Assembly: GCF_000316625.1 (NCBI RefSeq)
Contig: NC_019676.1
Coordinates: forward strand, 3,428,501-3,492,500
Source of the DNA: Nostoc sp. PCC 7107
GTDB taxonomy: Bacteria; Cyanobacteriota; Cyanobacteriia; Cyanobacteriales; Nostocaceae
Length of the DNA: 64,000 bases
Reading direction: 5' to 3'
The notes under the pieces were generated by a model that saw nothing but the letters and a program-made list of their open reading frames with translations, had not been told where the DNA came from and ran no database searches. A program made the translations under genes and the position numbers. Shown here piece by piece: positions 9,517 to 18,255 of this stretch; within the stretch, counting starts at the first letter, position 1, and each line of letters begins with the position of its first letter.

Positions 9517-10875
9517 ATGACTAATATTTGGAAACAAGGTGAATTAATTGAAATTGCGATCGCCGATCTCACTGATACTGGTGATGGTGTCGGTCGCTAT
9601 GAAGAGCGTGTGGTATTTGTACCAGATACTGTACCAGGCGATCGCGTCCAGGTACGCTTATTACACGTCAAGCCTAAATATGCTCATGGCAAACTCATAC
9701 AGCTATTGCACCCATCCCCGCACCGCATTCGCCCAAGTTGCATTGTGGCTGACAAGTGCGGTGGTTGTCAGTGGCAGCATATTAATTATGAATATCAATT
9801 AGAAGCCAAACGCAATCAAGTTATTCAAGCTTTGCAACGCATCGGTGGTTTTACTGCACCATCAGTAGATCCCGTATTAACAGCCTTATCACCTTTGGGA
9901 TACCGCAATAAATCCACTTATCCTGTCAGTGTTTCTACTACTGGGCAAGTCCAAGCAGGATATTACCAAAAGGGTAGCCATCAATTAGTTAACTTAAATC
10001 AATGCCCTGTCCAAGATTCTCGCTTAAATCCTTTACTTGCTGAAGTTAAGCAAGACATTCAACAGCGCGGCTGGAAAATTTATAACGAACAGCAACATCA
10101 AGGACAAATTCGTCATTTAGGTTTACGCATTGGTCGCCGGACTGGAGAAATGTTGCTGACTTTAGTGGTGAAAGACTGGAAGTTGGCGGGAATTACTGAA
10201 CAAGCCCAGGAGTGGCTAAAACGCTATCCGCAATTAGTGGGAGTTGCTTTAAATCGCAACCCTGAACGGACAAACGCCATCTTTGGGGCAGAAACTCGCA
10301 CCATTGCAGGTGTTCCCTATCTGAAAGAAAAATTTGCCGACTTAGAATTTCAAGTCCGCCCAGATACATTTTTCCAAGTTTCTACGGAAACAGCCGAAGC
10401 ACTATTAGAGGTAATTCAATCAGAATTGAACCTCCAAGGAGATGAGGTGCTAGTTGACGCTTATTGTGGAATTGGTACCTTAACTTTGCCCCTAGCCCAG
10501 CGAGTGCGCCAAGCAGTGGGTTTGGAATTGCAAGCCGAAGCCGTAGAACAGGCAATTCTGAATGCCGATCGCAACAGTATACATAACGTTACATTTCAAG
10601 TCGGTGCGGTAGAGAATTTACTGCCGCAAATGGGAATAATACCGAATGTGGTCATACTAGATCCGCCACGTAAAGGATGCGATCGCTCTGTCATCGATTC
10701 ATTACTGCGATCGAAACCTGCTCGCATCGTTTACGTCAGCTGTAAGGTAGCCACACTTGCGCGTGATCTGAAATTATTGTGTCAAGGAGGTACATATACA
10801 CTTACACGGGTGCAACCTGCTGATTTCTTCCCACAAACATCTCATGTAGAAGCTGCTGCCTTTCTTGTGTTATGA
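9517..10875 (+). CDS. 23S rRNA (uracil-C5)-methyltransferase, RlmD/RumA family
   Basis: SAM-dependent m5U methylation of 23S rRNA; the exact uridine (RlmD- or RlmCD-like) cannot be told from sequence alone. There are 452 residues. An N-terminal TRAM domain (residues 1-60) is followed by an Fe-S cysteine set (CIVADKCGGCQWQH plus a later NQCPVQ), the Rossmann methyltransferase core with DAYCGIGTLTLPLA, the LDPPRKGCDRS loop, and the catalytic Cys in VYVSCKVATLARDL. It is divergent from apcD with 131 bp between them. The start at 9517 lies just after an STRR block, and no stronger SD decides between nearby starts. Confidence 0.92.
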   Translation: MTNIWKQGELIEIAIADLTDTGDGVGRYEERVVFVPDTVPGDRVQVRLLHVKPKYAHGKLIQLLHPSPHRIRPSCIVADKCGGCQWQHINYEYQLEAKRNQVIQALQRIGGFTAPSVDPVLTALSPLGYRNKSTYPVSVSTTGQVQAGYYQKGSHQLVNLNQCPVQDSRLNPLLAEVKQDIQQRGWKIYNEQQHQGQIRHLGLRIGRRTGEMLLTLVVKDWKLAGITEQAQEWLKRYPQLVGVALNRNPERTNAIFGAETRTIAGVPYLKEKFADLEFQVRPDTFFQVSTETAEALLEVIQSELNLQGDEVLVDAYCGIGTLTLPLAQRVRQAVGLELQAEAVEQAILNADRNSIHNVTFQVGAVENLLPQMGIIPNVVILDPPRKGCDRSVIDSLLRSKPARIVYVSCKVATLARDLKLLCQGGTYTLTRVQPADFFPQTSHVEAAAFLVL

Positions 10876-11307
10876 CTTTTAAATAAGAGTACTAACTCTT
10901 TATCAAAATCTTAAATTGCAAATTTGTAGTCTCTTGCATAGCAACAATGCTAAAATCGTATTAACCTAAAAATAGAAATGATTTTGTTAAAACAACTAAC
11001 GTTGCATAGACTCTCACTAGTTATGAATCAGGTTGTCTGACATACGAATCGGCAATACAAAAGTCATCCTAATACTTGTAAAAATTTCCAGCAAATTCCC
11101 ATTTGCTGACTGCAATAGCAGTTTTTTAAAAGCCGTTTTTATGTATCAACAATCGAATTTCATCAACAGAGTAAATGCTCCCTAGCATTTTCAAAACTTA
11201 GTATAAAAGACGCAAGTTTGAAGGCAGCATGACCACCTCCAATTTTGTCAGGGTGCGCGTACAAGCAAACTGATGTCTAGCTAACTGAAAGCTATGGGGT
11301 TTCTCTT
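10876..11307. other. Intergenic region upstream of the anti-sigma-type ATPase
   Basis: 432 bp without an ORF. It contains a good promoter-like pair at 10984-11012 and two consecutive hairpins ending in a U tract at 11087-11127, listed separately as a small-RNA candidate. The remaining 180 bp before the GTG start shows no recognised element. Confidence 0.5.
11018..11127 (+). ncRNA. Candidate small RNA with two 3' hairpins and U tract
   Basis: Promoter-like TTGTTA (10984-10989), a 17-nt spacer and TAGACT (11007-11012) precede a stretch ending in two hairpins. The first is CAGCAAAT-TCCC-ATTTGCTG (perfect 8-bp stem). The second is ACTGC-AATA-GCAGT followed by TTTTTT (11109-11127). No start codon with an SD lies between promoter and terminator. 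It could also be a transcription attenuator for the gene at 11308. Confidence 0.45.
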
Positions 11308-11757
11308 GTGATTAGTATTTCGCTCCGTCCAGTTGGACGCTATTGGGGCACACTTAGTTTTGCCTCTACTCTCTATCTTTGTCCCATATTAGATTTACTG
11401 CTGGCAGAAATTCCAGCTAAATTACAAGCAGAATTGCGGCTAGGACTCCAAGAAGCCTTAGTAAATGCCGCTAAACATGGTAATAATCTCGATCCCAGTA
11501 AAAGAGTCGTAGTTCGTTTTTCTTTGATAGATAATCAGTATTGGTGGGTCATATCAGACCAAGGTCAAGGTTTTAAGCCAGAACCAAGTTCTGATGAAGA
11601 TCCGACAGACTATTTACCATCTGATGAGTCAGAAAGTGGTCGCGGTTTATGTCTCCTGCATCAAATTTTTGATCAGGTGCAATGGAGCCGCAAAGGTACA
11701 GAATTAAGATTGTGTAAACAGATGGAAAATCGTCCCCGCTTATCTTTGAGGCGATGA
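11308..11757 (+). CDS. Anti-sigma-regulatory-factor-type ATP-binding protein (RsbW/SpoIIAB-like)
   Basis: HATPase_c domain protein of 149 residues resembling Ser/Thr kinases that bind sigma factors or anti-anti-sigma proteins. N-box ALVNAAKHGNN, G1 box ISDQGQGFKP and G2 box SESGRGLCLLHQIFD are visible. It has no HisKA domain and no membrane segment. The start is the GTG at 11308, since no ATG fits the N-terminal conserved sequence. The partner STAS protein is not in the window. The sequence ends in a basic tail, then an STRR block begins. Confidence 0.85.
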   Translation: MISISLRPVGRYWGTLSFASTLYLCPILDLLLAEIPAKLQAELRLGLQEALVNAAKHGNNLDPSKRVVVRFSLIDNQYWWVISDQGQGFKPEPSSDEDPTDYLPSDESESGRGLCLLHQIFDQVQWSRKGTELRLCKQMENRPRLSLRR

Positions 11758-11762
11758 GGAAA

Positions 11763-11835
11763 AGTGTGAAGTATGAATTCTGAAGTATGAAATGTAAGAT
11801 ACTTTCATACTTCAGAGTTCATACTTCAGAATTCT
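11763..11835. repeat. STRR block, GAAGTATGAA type, with inverted copy
   Basis: GAAGTATGAATTCTGAAGTA is followed 20 bp later by its near inverse ending in CTTCAGAATTC. This creates a possible long hairpin between the convergent genes ending at 11757 and 11819. Confidence 0.65.
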
Positions 11836-12166
11836 TATGTCCATGAGTTGGACATGGAGGCGCAGATATTGATTTATCTAGCCAACCTGCGGCTTGTTCT
11901 AAGCGGGCGAGGGCTTCTTGCGGTTGATTTTTGAGGAGAAATACTAGAGCCGCCGCAGCTTGTTCACTAGCGCGAGAATTGCGGTTAGACTTGAGGCGAT
12001 GCCAATCGTTAGGAGAGATGGTGAGTCTTTCCATGAGGGCTTGTGCTAGTTCTAGAGTGCTGGGTTCTAAGTGCTGAGTGCTGAGTGCTGAGTGCTGAGT
12101 GCTGAGTGCTGTTAGCGGTAGCGGTAGCGGGGCGTTTAGCCCGTGTGGAGGATTAAGAGATTCCAT
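11819..12166 (-). CDS. Small conserved cyanobacterial protein (DUF6439-like) with repeat-encoded N-terminus
   Basis: 115 residues, function unknown. The C-terminal ~70 residues (ELAQALMERLTISPNDWHRL onward, then EQAAAALVFLLKNQ and EALARLEQAAGWLDKS) form a helical cyanobacteria-specific domain that I tentatively relate to DUF6439. The N-terminal ~38 residues are low complexity and are encoded by a dispersed repeat: six GAGTGCT heptamers plus a GCGGTAGCGG segment at 12071-12147. The true start may therefore lie after the repeat, with the conserved part beginning around residue 38. It is divergent from the next gene. Confidence 0.6.
   Translation of the reverse strand: MESLNPPHGLNAPLPLPLTALSTQHSALSTQHLEPSTLELAQALMERLTISPNDWHRLKSNRNSRASEQAAAALVFLLKNQPQEALARLEQAAGWLDKSISAPPCPTHGHKNSEV
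12071..12147. repeat. Heptamer repeat plus GC-rich module inside a coding frame
   Basis: About six tandem GTGCTGA heptamers (12071-12111) are joined to TTAGCGGTAGCGG...TTAGCCCGTG. The same two-part module recurs at 22291-22375 inside the giant kinase gene, with similar encoded peptides (HGLNAPLPLPLTALST here, [15 protein letters not shown] there). Confidence 0.75.
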
Positions 12167-12244
12167 ATCTATAAAATTTGGGGATTGACTAGTAACTTTT
12201 AACTATTGGCAGAGCTTATATCAATTTTAATTTACTATCAGTCA

Positions 12245-12613
12245 ATGAAGCCGCCGAGAAAGTCACATAATTCTTCTTCTGAAGAAAATCAATCACCGGA
12301 TTTTGAGCAAGAATTAGCCCAAGTAGAGCGATCGCTCATCACCATCAAAGAACGATACACTCAAATTAAGCTCGATCAAGAGCAAAAGGCACAATGGCAA
12401 CAACGCCAGCAGGAACTAAAAGAAAATAAACCTCAGACACCAGAAATCAAAGCTGAGTTACGGCAAATTCAAAAACAGTTGGAATTGTTAGAACTTAACT
12501 TAGAAAGCCAGCTATTTTCTTGGCGTAGTTTGAAAAAACCTTTCTGGCAAGTCATACGCTTTGGTGGAATGGGCGTTATCATAGGCTGGATATTAAAATC
12601 CTATGCTGGGTAA
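12245..12613 (+). CDS. Coiled-coil protein with C-terminal membrane anchor
   Basis: 122 residues from the ATG at 12245 (MKPPRKSH); a longer frame from TTG at 12206 is less likely. A charged N-terminus leads into a Gln/Glu/Lys-rich heptad region (residues ~20-85, [20 protein letters not shown] and following) and a single hydrophobic segment ([16 protein letters not shown]) at the end, so it is probably a tail-anchored or peripheral membrane protein. Its stop lies 2 bp before asnS, indicating a two-gene transcription unit. No known family recognised. Confidence 0.65.
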   Translation: MKPPRKSHNSSSEENQSPDFEQELAQVERSLITIKERYTQIKLDQEQKAQWQQRQQELKENKPQTPEIKAELRQIQKQLELLELNLESQLFSWRSLKKPFWQVIRFGGMGVIIGWILKSYAG

Positions 12614-12615
12614 AT

Positions 12616-14007
12616 ATGGTAAATCGACGAATTGCAGAAATATTGCGAAGTGGTCAACCTGATGAGTCTCTTGTAGTTCAAGGCTGGGTAAGAACAAAGC
12701 GTGACTTGAAAGGATTTGCTTTTATTGAAGTCAATGACGGTTCATCACTAGCGAATTTGCAAGTTGTCATCCATCAGGATTTGCCAGACTTTGAGGCGAT
12801 TTTGAAAAAACTGAATACAGGTGCGTCAGTTGAAGTTAACGGCGTACTGGTGGCTTCCCAAGGGAAGGGACAGCGCATTGAATTAAAAGCCGAGGCGGTG
12901 AAAGTCTACGGTGAAGCTGATCCCGAAACATATCCATTGCAAAAGAAGCGCCACTCTTTTGAATTTTTGCGTACTATCGGACATTTGCGATCGCGCACCA
13001 ACTCTTTCGGTGCAGTGTTCCGCGTCAGAAATGCTTGTTCAACAGCAATTCACCAATTCTTCCAAGAACGCGACTTTTTGTGGGTACACACCCCCATTAT
13101 CACCGCCAGTGATTGCGAAGGCGCAGGTGAATTATTTAGCGTCACCAGTTTGGATCTCAAAAATATTCCCCGTACCGACAACCAAGCTGTAGATTATACC
13201 CAAGACTTTTTTACTAAACCCACATACTTAACAGTTAGCGGCCAGTTAGAAGCAGAAGTCATGGCGATGGCTTTTTCTAACGTCTATACCTTCGGCCCCA
13301 CATTCCGCGCTGAAAATTCTAACACCTCCCGTCACCTCGCAGAATTTTGGATGGTTGAGCCAGAAATGGCATTTTGCGATTTAGAAGGTGATATGGATTT
13401 AGCCGAGGCATTTCTCAAACATATTTTTAATTATGTGTTAGAAAAATGTCCTGAAGATATGGAATTTTTCAACCAACGCATTGATGATACTGTTTTAGCT
13501 ACAGCCGAAAATATTATTAACAATCAATTTGAACGGCTGACTTATACAGATGCCATCAAGCTGTTAGAAAAAGCTGATGTTAAGTTTGATTATCCTGTGA
13601 GTTGGGGTTTAGATTTACAATCAGAACATGAGCGATATCTAGCCGAACAACTGTTTAAAAAGCCAGTAATTGTTACAGATTATCCAGCGCAAATTAAAGC
13701 ATTTTATATGCGTTTGAGTGATGATGAAAAGACCGTCCGCGCAATGGATATTCTCGCACCCAAAATTGGGGAAATTATTGGCGGTTCTCAAAGAGAAGAA
13801 CGTTTAGATGTGTTAGAAAGACGGGTGATAGCACAAGATATGAAACCCGAAGATTTGTGGTGGTATTTAGACTTGCGGCGTTTTGGTACTGTTCCTCACG
13901 CTGGCTTTGGTTTGGGTTTTGAAAGACTTGTGCAGTTTATGACAGGTATGGGGAATATTCGTGATGTTATTCCCTTCCCTCGTACACCACAAAATGCTGA
14001 ATTTTAG
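12616..14007 (+). CDS. asnS: Asparaginyl-tRNA synthetase
   Basis: Charges tRNA-Asn with asparagine. There are 463 residues. The N-terminal OB-fold anticodon-binding domain ([20 protein letters not shown]) is followed by a class II catalytic core: motif 1 around [22 protein letters not shown], motif 2 [21 protein letters not shown], motif 3 [13 protein letters not shown]. The C-terminus ([14 protein letters not shown]) is typical of bacterial AsnRS and separates it from AspRS. It is translationally close to the upstream coiled-coil gene, and a strong terminator follows at 14027. Confidence 0.97.
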   Translation: MVNRRIAEILRSGQPDESLVVQGWVRTKRDLKGFAFIEVNDGSSLANLQVVIHQDLPDFEAILKKLNTGASVEVNGVLVASQGKGQRIELKAEAVKVYGEADPETYPLQKKRHSFEFLRTIGHLRSRTNSFGAVFRVRNACSTAIHQFFQERDFLWVHTPIITASDCEGAGELFSVTSLDLKNIPRTDNQAVDYTQDFFTKPTYLTVSGQLEAEVMAMAFSNVYTFGPTFRAENSNTSRHLAEFWMVEPEMAFCDLEGDMDLAEAFLKHIFNYVLEKCPEDMEFFNQRIDDTVLATAENIINNQFERLTYTDAIKLLEKADVKFDYPVSWGLDLQSEHERYLAEQLFKKPVIVTDYPAQIKAFYMRLSDDEKTVRAMDILAPKIGEIIGGSQREERLDVLERRVIAQDMKPEDLWWYLDLRRFGTVPHAGFGLGFERLVQFMTGMGNIRDVIPFPRTPQNAEF

Positions 14008-14026
14008 TATTTAGTAAATAGTTAAG

Positions 14027-14051
14027 TAAAACCCGCTAGTGCGGGTTTTTT
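14027..14051 (+). terminator. Rho-independent terminator of asnS
   Basis: AACCCGC-TAGT-GCGGGTT followed by TTTT, 20 nt past the asnS stop. The tetraloop and U tract are textbook. Confidence 0.9.
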
Positions 14052-14056
14052 ACCTT

Positions 14057-14800
14057 TTAACGACAATTAACTGCGGAAGCCGAGTTTACCTTTGTTAAAT
14101 CACCAGTAAATATCGCTGTGTATTTATATGGTGATGAACCAGTGCAAGTCAGCGAATTTTTATCCGCACGCCGTGGACTCCACCAGGAATCTGCTAGTAC
14201 TTTTAAAGTTGTGCCATTCCATGACAAATTAGTGATAGCTAAAGAGTTAGTTTTACCATCATTCGGCTTTTTAGCAGTGACAAATGTCGCAGTAGAAACA
14301 CTACCATTAGTAGGATTAATCTTGGCGATAACGGCTACTTTTGCACCACCACCGTTACCATAAGAAGATAACCAACCGTTCTTAGCAAAGCGGCGAAAAT
14401 CGTTACCAGTCTGGCTACCAGTTGAAGAGAAAACACCATACAAAACGTTTCCGCCATCCCATAACAACCCATAACCTCTACCATCATCAATGGTTGTTTC
14501 ATAGTCACTACGACACCATTTTTTCACACCATTATCAAAGCGAATGATGCGGGGATCTTGGTTCTGGGATGATACTTGTTGATAACCAATGTAGATAGTT
14601 TTTCCTCCAATAGATATCTTCGGCCCATTTTTCGCTTTGATGCTTGTTTCACTGTCATTGCATGTAAATGCTACACTTTTAGCGAAAGATGTCTTGATAC
14701 TAGTTTGGGCAACAACTTGAGGAATAACTAAATCAATTCCTAATGCTGCTAATAAAGATAAAAAGGCTAGAGACTGAGAAAATTGGTGGCGATTAATCAT
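14057..14800 (-). CDS. Secreted protein of unknown function
   Basis: 247 residues with an N-terminal signal peptide (hydrophobic SLAFLSLLAALGIDLVIPQV, likely cleavage after VVA-Q). The mature part is rich in short beta-type stretches with Gly, Asn and Thr. It repeatedly shows an aromatic/Gly pattern (RGYGLLWDGGNVLYGVFSST and KVAVIAKINPTNGSVSTATF), which suggests a beta-propeller-like or galactose-oxidase-like beta fold. Two Cys near the start of the mature chain and two near its end could form disulfides. It converges on asnS and shares the short gap holding that terminator. No family recognised. Confidence 0.7.
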   Translation of the reverse strand: MINRHQFSQSLAFLSLLAALGIDLVIPQVVAQTSIKTSFAKSVAFTCNDSETSIKAKNGPKISIGGKTIYIGYQQVSSQNQDPRIIRFDNGVKKWCRSDYETTIDDGRGYGLLWDGGNVLYGVFSSTGSQTGNDFRRFAKNGWLSSYGNGGGAKVAVIAKINPTNGSVSTATFVTAKKPNDGKTNSLAITNLSWNGTTLKVLADSWWSPRRADKNSLTCTGSSPYKYTAIFTGDLTKVNSASAVNCR

Positions 14801-15190
14801 GAGTTAGAAGTAGGGAACCCTGTAAAAACCGACACAATAACACAAAATTTACTCAGCGCCAATCTTATTGTTAATATGACTGGGAAATAAATATCTTGGC
14901 GGTATAGCCTGGGATATTAGTTAAGCTTTGGGATGTGCGATCGCACCAGATTTCATGTGAATGAATTACACTATCTCAAAGAGTCGAGTCCTTGTATCGC
15001 AGCGCGTAACAGATGGCTCATATTCACCCTCTCAAATACCACAAATCCCTTCACAGCCGGAAAATACTCGAATCAAGGCTCCTGACTAGGAAAATTTTCA
15101 CATTTTCACATTAATGCTATAGCGCTGTAACAAAAGTGTAATAAACCCTGTCTACATTAGTAATAGATTCAAACAACTTTTCAGACAGCA
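14801..15190. other. Divergent promoter region of the secreted protein and the HtrA protease
   Basis: 390 bp without an ORF between divergent genes. A HIP1-overlapping GCGATCGC occurs near 14938. An AT-rich stretch with TGTAATAAA and TACATT near 15130-15160 probably contains the htrA promoter. No operator symmetry was recognised. Confidence 0.45.
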
Positions 15191-16441
15191 ATGCAAAATC
15201 AAATACCAGACGGAAATAACCCATTAAATAGCAATTTAGATACCAAATACCGCAAACAAGCGTCTTGGAAGAAAGCAGCAGCTTCTCTATCGCTAGTGTT
15301 GCTAGGATCTGGTATGACCTTGACAGGTGGTTATCTGGCTAACCATAAGTCGCAGGTGTCGGAAAGTGCATCGAATTTGGCTTTGAGTCGAGTTAATGCT
15401 GCACCGCCTATTGTGGCTGGTACAGACCCTAATTTTGTTACTCAGGTGGTGCAGAAGGTAGGGCCAGCCGTCGTGCGAATTAATTCTTCCCGCACAGTCA
15501 AAACCCAATTACCAGAGGAATTTAATGACCCATTGTTGCGCCGCTTTTTTGGTTCACAACTACCAGAAGCGCAACAAAGAGTAGAGCGCGGTACTGGTTC
15601 TGGGTTTATTATCAGTGATGATGGTCAGATTTTGACTAATGCTCACGTTGTTGATGGTGCTGATACAGTGACAGTCATCCTCAAGGATGGGCGGAGTTTT
15701 CAAGGTAAGGTTTTAGGAAAAGATGAATTAACTGATGTAGCGGTTGTCAAAATTCAAGCCAGCAATTTGCCTACAGTCAGCGTGGGTAACTCTGACCAAT
15801 TGCAACCCGGAGAATGGGCGATCGCGATCGGCAATCCTTTAGGATTAGATAATACAGTAACTACAGGTATCATCAGCGCCACTGGACGCAGTAGTAATCA
15901 AATTGGTGCATCTGATAAGCGTGTAGATTTTATTCAAACTGATGCAGCAATTAATCCTGGTAATTCTGGCGGGCCATTACTCAATGCCCGTGGTGAAGTA
16001 ATTGCGATGAATACAGCTATTATTCAAGGAGCGCAAGGTATAGGTTTTGCTATTCCTATCGCTACAGCACAACGCATTGCTAATCAATTGATCTCTACAG
16101 GTAAAGTTGAGCATCCTTATCTGGGAATTCAGATGATTGGATTAACACCACAACTAAAACAAAATATTAATTCTGACCCCAATAGTGGTTTGAGTATTGA
16201 TGAAGATAAAGGTGTTTTAGTTGTGAAAGTTATGCCTAATTCACCAGCCGCAAAAGCCGGACTACGTGCGGGTGATGTCATTCAAAAGCTAGAAGGTAAC
16301 GCTGTTACAGACGCTGAAAGTGTCCAGAAAGCAGTTGATAAAAGTCGAATTGGTGGAGATTTGCGCTTAGAGTTACGCCGTAATGGACAAACAGTCAATT
16401 TGTCGGTGCGTCCTGGTGCTTTTCCATCTCAGGTGCAATAG
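15191..16441 (+). CDS. HtrA/Deg-family serine protease (HhoA/HhoB/HtrA type)
   Basis: Periplasmic or thylakoid-lumen/membrane-anchored quality-control protease, 416 residues. An N-terminal hydrophobic segment (residues ~28-47, [20 protein letters not shown]) acts as signal or anchor. The trypsin-like domain has the triad His in [11 protein letters not shown], Asp in [10 protein letters not shown] and Ser in [10 protein letters not shown]. One PDZ domain follows ([22 protein letters not shown]). The single PDZ and overall length match cyanobacterial HhoA/HhoB/HtrA; which of the three it is cannot be decided here. Monocistronic. Confidence 0.93.
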   Translation: MQNQIPDGNNPLNSNLDTKYRKQASWKKAAASLSLVLLGSGMTLTGGYLANHKSQVSESASNLALSRVNAAPPIVAGTDPNFVTQVVQKVGPAVVRINSSRTVKTQLPEEFNDPLLRRFFGSQLPEAQQRVERGTGSGFIISDDGQILTNAHVVDGADTVTVILKDGRSFQGKVLGKDELTDVAVVKIQASNLPTVSVGNSDQLQPGEWAIAIGNPLGLDNTVTTGIISATGRSSNQIGASDKRVDFIQTDAAINPGNSGGPLLNARGEVIAMNTAIIQGAQGIGFAIPIATAQRIANQLISTGKVEHPYLGIQMIGLTPQLKQNINSDPNSGLSIDEDKGVLVVKVMPNSPAAKAGLRAGDVIQKLEGNAVTDAESVQKAVDKSRIGGDLRLELRRNGQTVNLSVRPGAFPSQVQ

Positions 16442-16533
16442 GAGTTAAGTACACTTGTTGATTCATTGAGGTTGGGTGTAAGGGTGTAAGTGAAAAATCT
16501 CGTGCATCCTACACCCTTGTGTGAACTAAATAA

Positions 16534-16905
16534 TTAACGGAAGAACAAATATCTTCCACCTATGAGCAGTAAAAAGATGCCATATAATTTTTTCATGGTT
16601 TCACTGCTAATAAACGGCTGATTAGCAAATAATGCACCAAAGAGGTTTCCTACTACTAAACCAAGCGCAATCATGACCGCATATTTAATGTTGATGTTGC
16701 CGCTACGATGGTAAACTGCTGCGCCTAAAATCCCAATTGGTAAAATTTGAGCGGCGATGGAAGTTCCTGTGGCAAATTTTTGATCCATTCCTAACAACAG
16801 TACCATTGCTGGCACCATAATTGCACCGCCACCAATACCGAACATCCCACCAGCAACGCCAGCAGCTAAACCAATGAGTAGCATTTGTACAAGAATATTT
16901 GACAT
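16534..16905 (-). CDS. Half-size TauE/SafE-family membrane permease
   Basis: 123 residues, four predicted membrane helices, starting MSNILVQMLLIGLAAGVAGG. The Gly-rich GGMFGIGGGAIMVPAM motif is diagnostic of the TauE/SafE (sulfite/anion exporter) family. Full members have two such halves (about 250 residues), so this is a single-repeat version that would need to dimerise. Such half-length forms are common in bacteria, and the frame shows no sign of truncation. Substrate unknown. It lies just downstream of the acetamidase gene on the same strand (gap below 30 bp), suggesting an operon. Confidence 0.85.
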   Translation of the reverse strand: MSNILVQMLLIGLAAGVAGGMFGIGGGAIMVPAMVLLLGMDQKFATGTSIAAQILPIGILGAAVYHRSGNINIKYAVMIALGLVVGNLFGALFANQPFISSETMKKLYGIFLLLIGGRYLFFR

Positions 16906-16930
16906 ACAAAAATATTTGTTTTGTGTGGAA

Positions 16931-17896
16931 TCACAAAATAATTTTAGGGGACAAGATTGATTTGGGTAACATCCCGTGAACTCCTTTTTGAGGACTGTTC
17001 ACTACTTGGGTGATGCGAAAATTCACGGCTAAACTACACAAAACATAAGCATCTTCTGCTGATAAATTGGCAAAACCTTCAAGAAAAGCAATCATATTTT
17101 TTAAAGCTTGTTCTAGGGCTGCATCTAAAGTTTCAGCAAAGCCCATTGTAATGATATCTGTGGGGGTTTCGGCGATGGGTGTTGTCAGAGATAAATCTTT
17201 GCGAAGTTTGAGGGAAATTTTACCGTTCATAGAAGTTTCAATGGCGGTAACATTTACTTCTCCATCTCCCTGTGCGGAATGTCCATCACCAAGAGAAAAT
17301 AATGCGCCAGGAACGTAAATTGGTAAAAATATCCGCGAACCTGCTTGGAGTTCCCGGTTATCGATGTTACCACCATAATTACCGGGGGGAATAGAATTGC
17401 GATCGCTTGTAGGAGTCGCCACACCAAGAATACCAAAAAAGGGTTTGAGGGGAATTTTAATCCCACTATTTGCGGGAAATTCTGCAATATTATTAGCTAA
17501 ATCTAAGGGAATAAATCTCAATGCAGGTTGGGTAAACTGTTCTGGTAAAGCTCCCCAACCTGGACGAATAGCATTAAACCCAACTGGTAAACGAGGTGCG
17601 ATCGCTTCTAATTTTACCTCTAATACATCTCCTGGTTCAGCATCGCGCACATAAATCGGCCCTGTGAGTAAATGCGGCCCCCCAGCAATTTTGCGTTCGG
17701 GTGGTAGATTTTGGCAGATATCCACAAACTCTGGGGTGAGAAACTCTGGCGGTGCTTTGTCATAAATGTAGTAACCCGTGTAGGTTTCCACATCAATGGT
17801 GTCACCAGAATCAATCGTCAGTGCTGGTGTTAATAAATGGGAGAAACCACCAAGATGCACTGTTTCTTTGGTAGCTTTTAAAATATGGTGCGTCAT
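16931..17896 (-). CDS. Acetamidase/formamidase family protein
   Basis: Hydrolyses a short-chain amide to acid and ammonia (family FmdA_AmdA); the physiological substrate is unknown. It has 321 residues from the ATG at 17896 (MTHHILKATKETVHLGGF). The frame can also open six codons earlier at 17914. Recognisable blocks are TGPIYVRDAEPGDVLEVKLEAI, FFGILGVA, PPGNYGGNIDNRELQAGSRI, LPIYVPGALFSLGDGHSAQGDGEV and the FRITQVVNSP segment near the C-terminus. The Asp/His/Gly-rich GDGHSAQGDGE stretch is the conserved metal/active-site region. Probably co-transcribed with the downstream TauE/SafE permease. Confidence 0.9.
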   Translation of the reverse strand: MTHHILKATKETVHLGGFSHLLTPALTIDSGDTIDVETYTGYYIYDKAPPEFLTPEFVDICQNLPPERKIAGGPHLLTGPIYVRDAEPGDVLEVKLEAIAPRLPVGFNAIRPGWGALPEQFTQPALRFIPLDLANNIAEFPANSGIKIPLKPFFGILGVATPTSDRNSIPPGNYGGNIDNRELQAGSRIFLPIYVPGALFSLGDGHSAQGDGEVNVTAIETSMNGKISLKLRKDLSLTTPIAETPTDIITMGFAETLDAALEQALKNMIAFLEGFANLSAEDAYVLCSLAVNFRITQVVNSPQKGVHGMLPKSILSPKIIL

Positions 17897-17914
17897 TACC
17901 GCGATTCTGTGCAA

Positions 17915-18255
17915 GATTATTGCTTAGAATAGCGGATTAGCTGTTGTAAATCTTGATGTAGTATCGAGATACCTGAACTTTTGAGAGCAGTCGGATATAT
18001 CGACAGCGTAAGACAAAATTTCTCATAATGCGCGGATGGGTAGGTGTAGAAAATCGCCTTTGCTCAACAATGGCTGGATTCCTTTAATGACAAGCTTTTA
18101 CAGAAAAATTTAATTAAAATCATCCGCGCACGTTACACAGTAAGCATTTCAGCTATTTAACAAAAATCAATTGACATTTCATCGTGTTAAAATTAACCCA
18201 TCCGCGAAACCGTACCTTGAAAACTAAATATAGTCAGCTTTTCCGGCTCCCGCCA
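17915..18255 (+). promoter_or_regulatory. CRISPR leader region
   Basis: AT-rich 340-bp stretch before the first repeat, with no ORF. It contains TTGACA (near 18170) and the block CCTTGAAAACTAAATA (18215-18230) about 25 nt before the repeat. It is placed on the leader side because the opposite end of the array carries the only degenerate repeat and because repeats read in this direction end in ATTGAAAC, the usual crRNA 5' handle. Confidence 0.65.
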
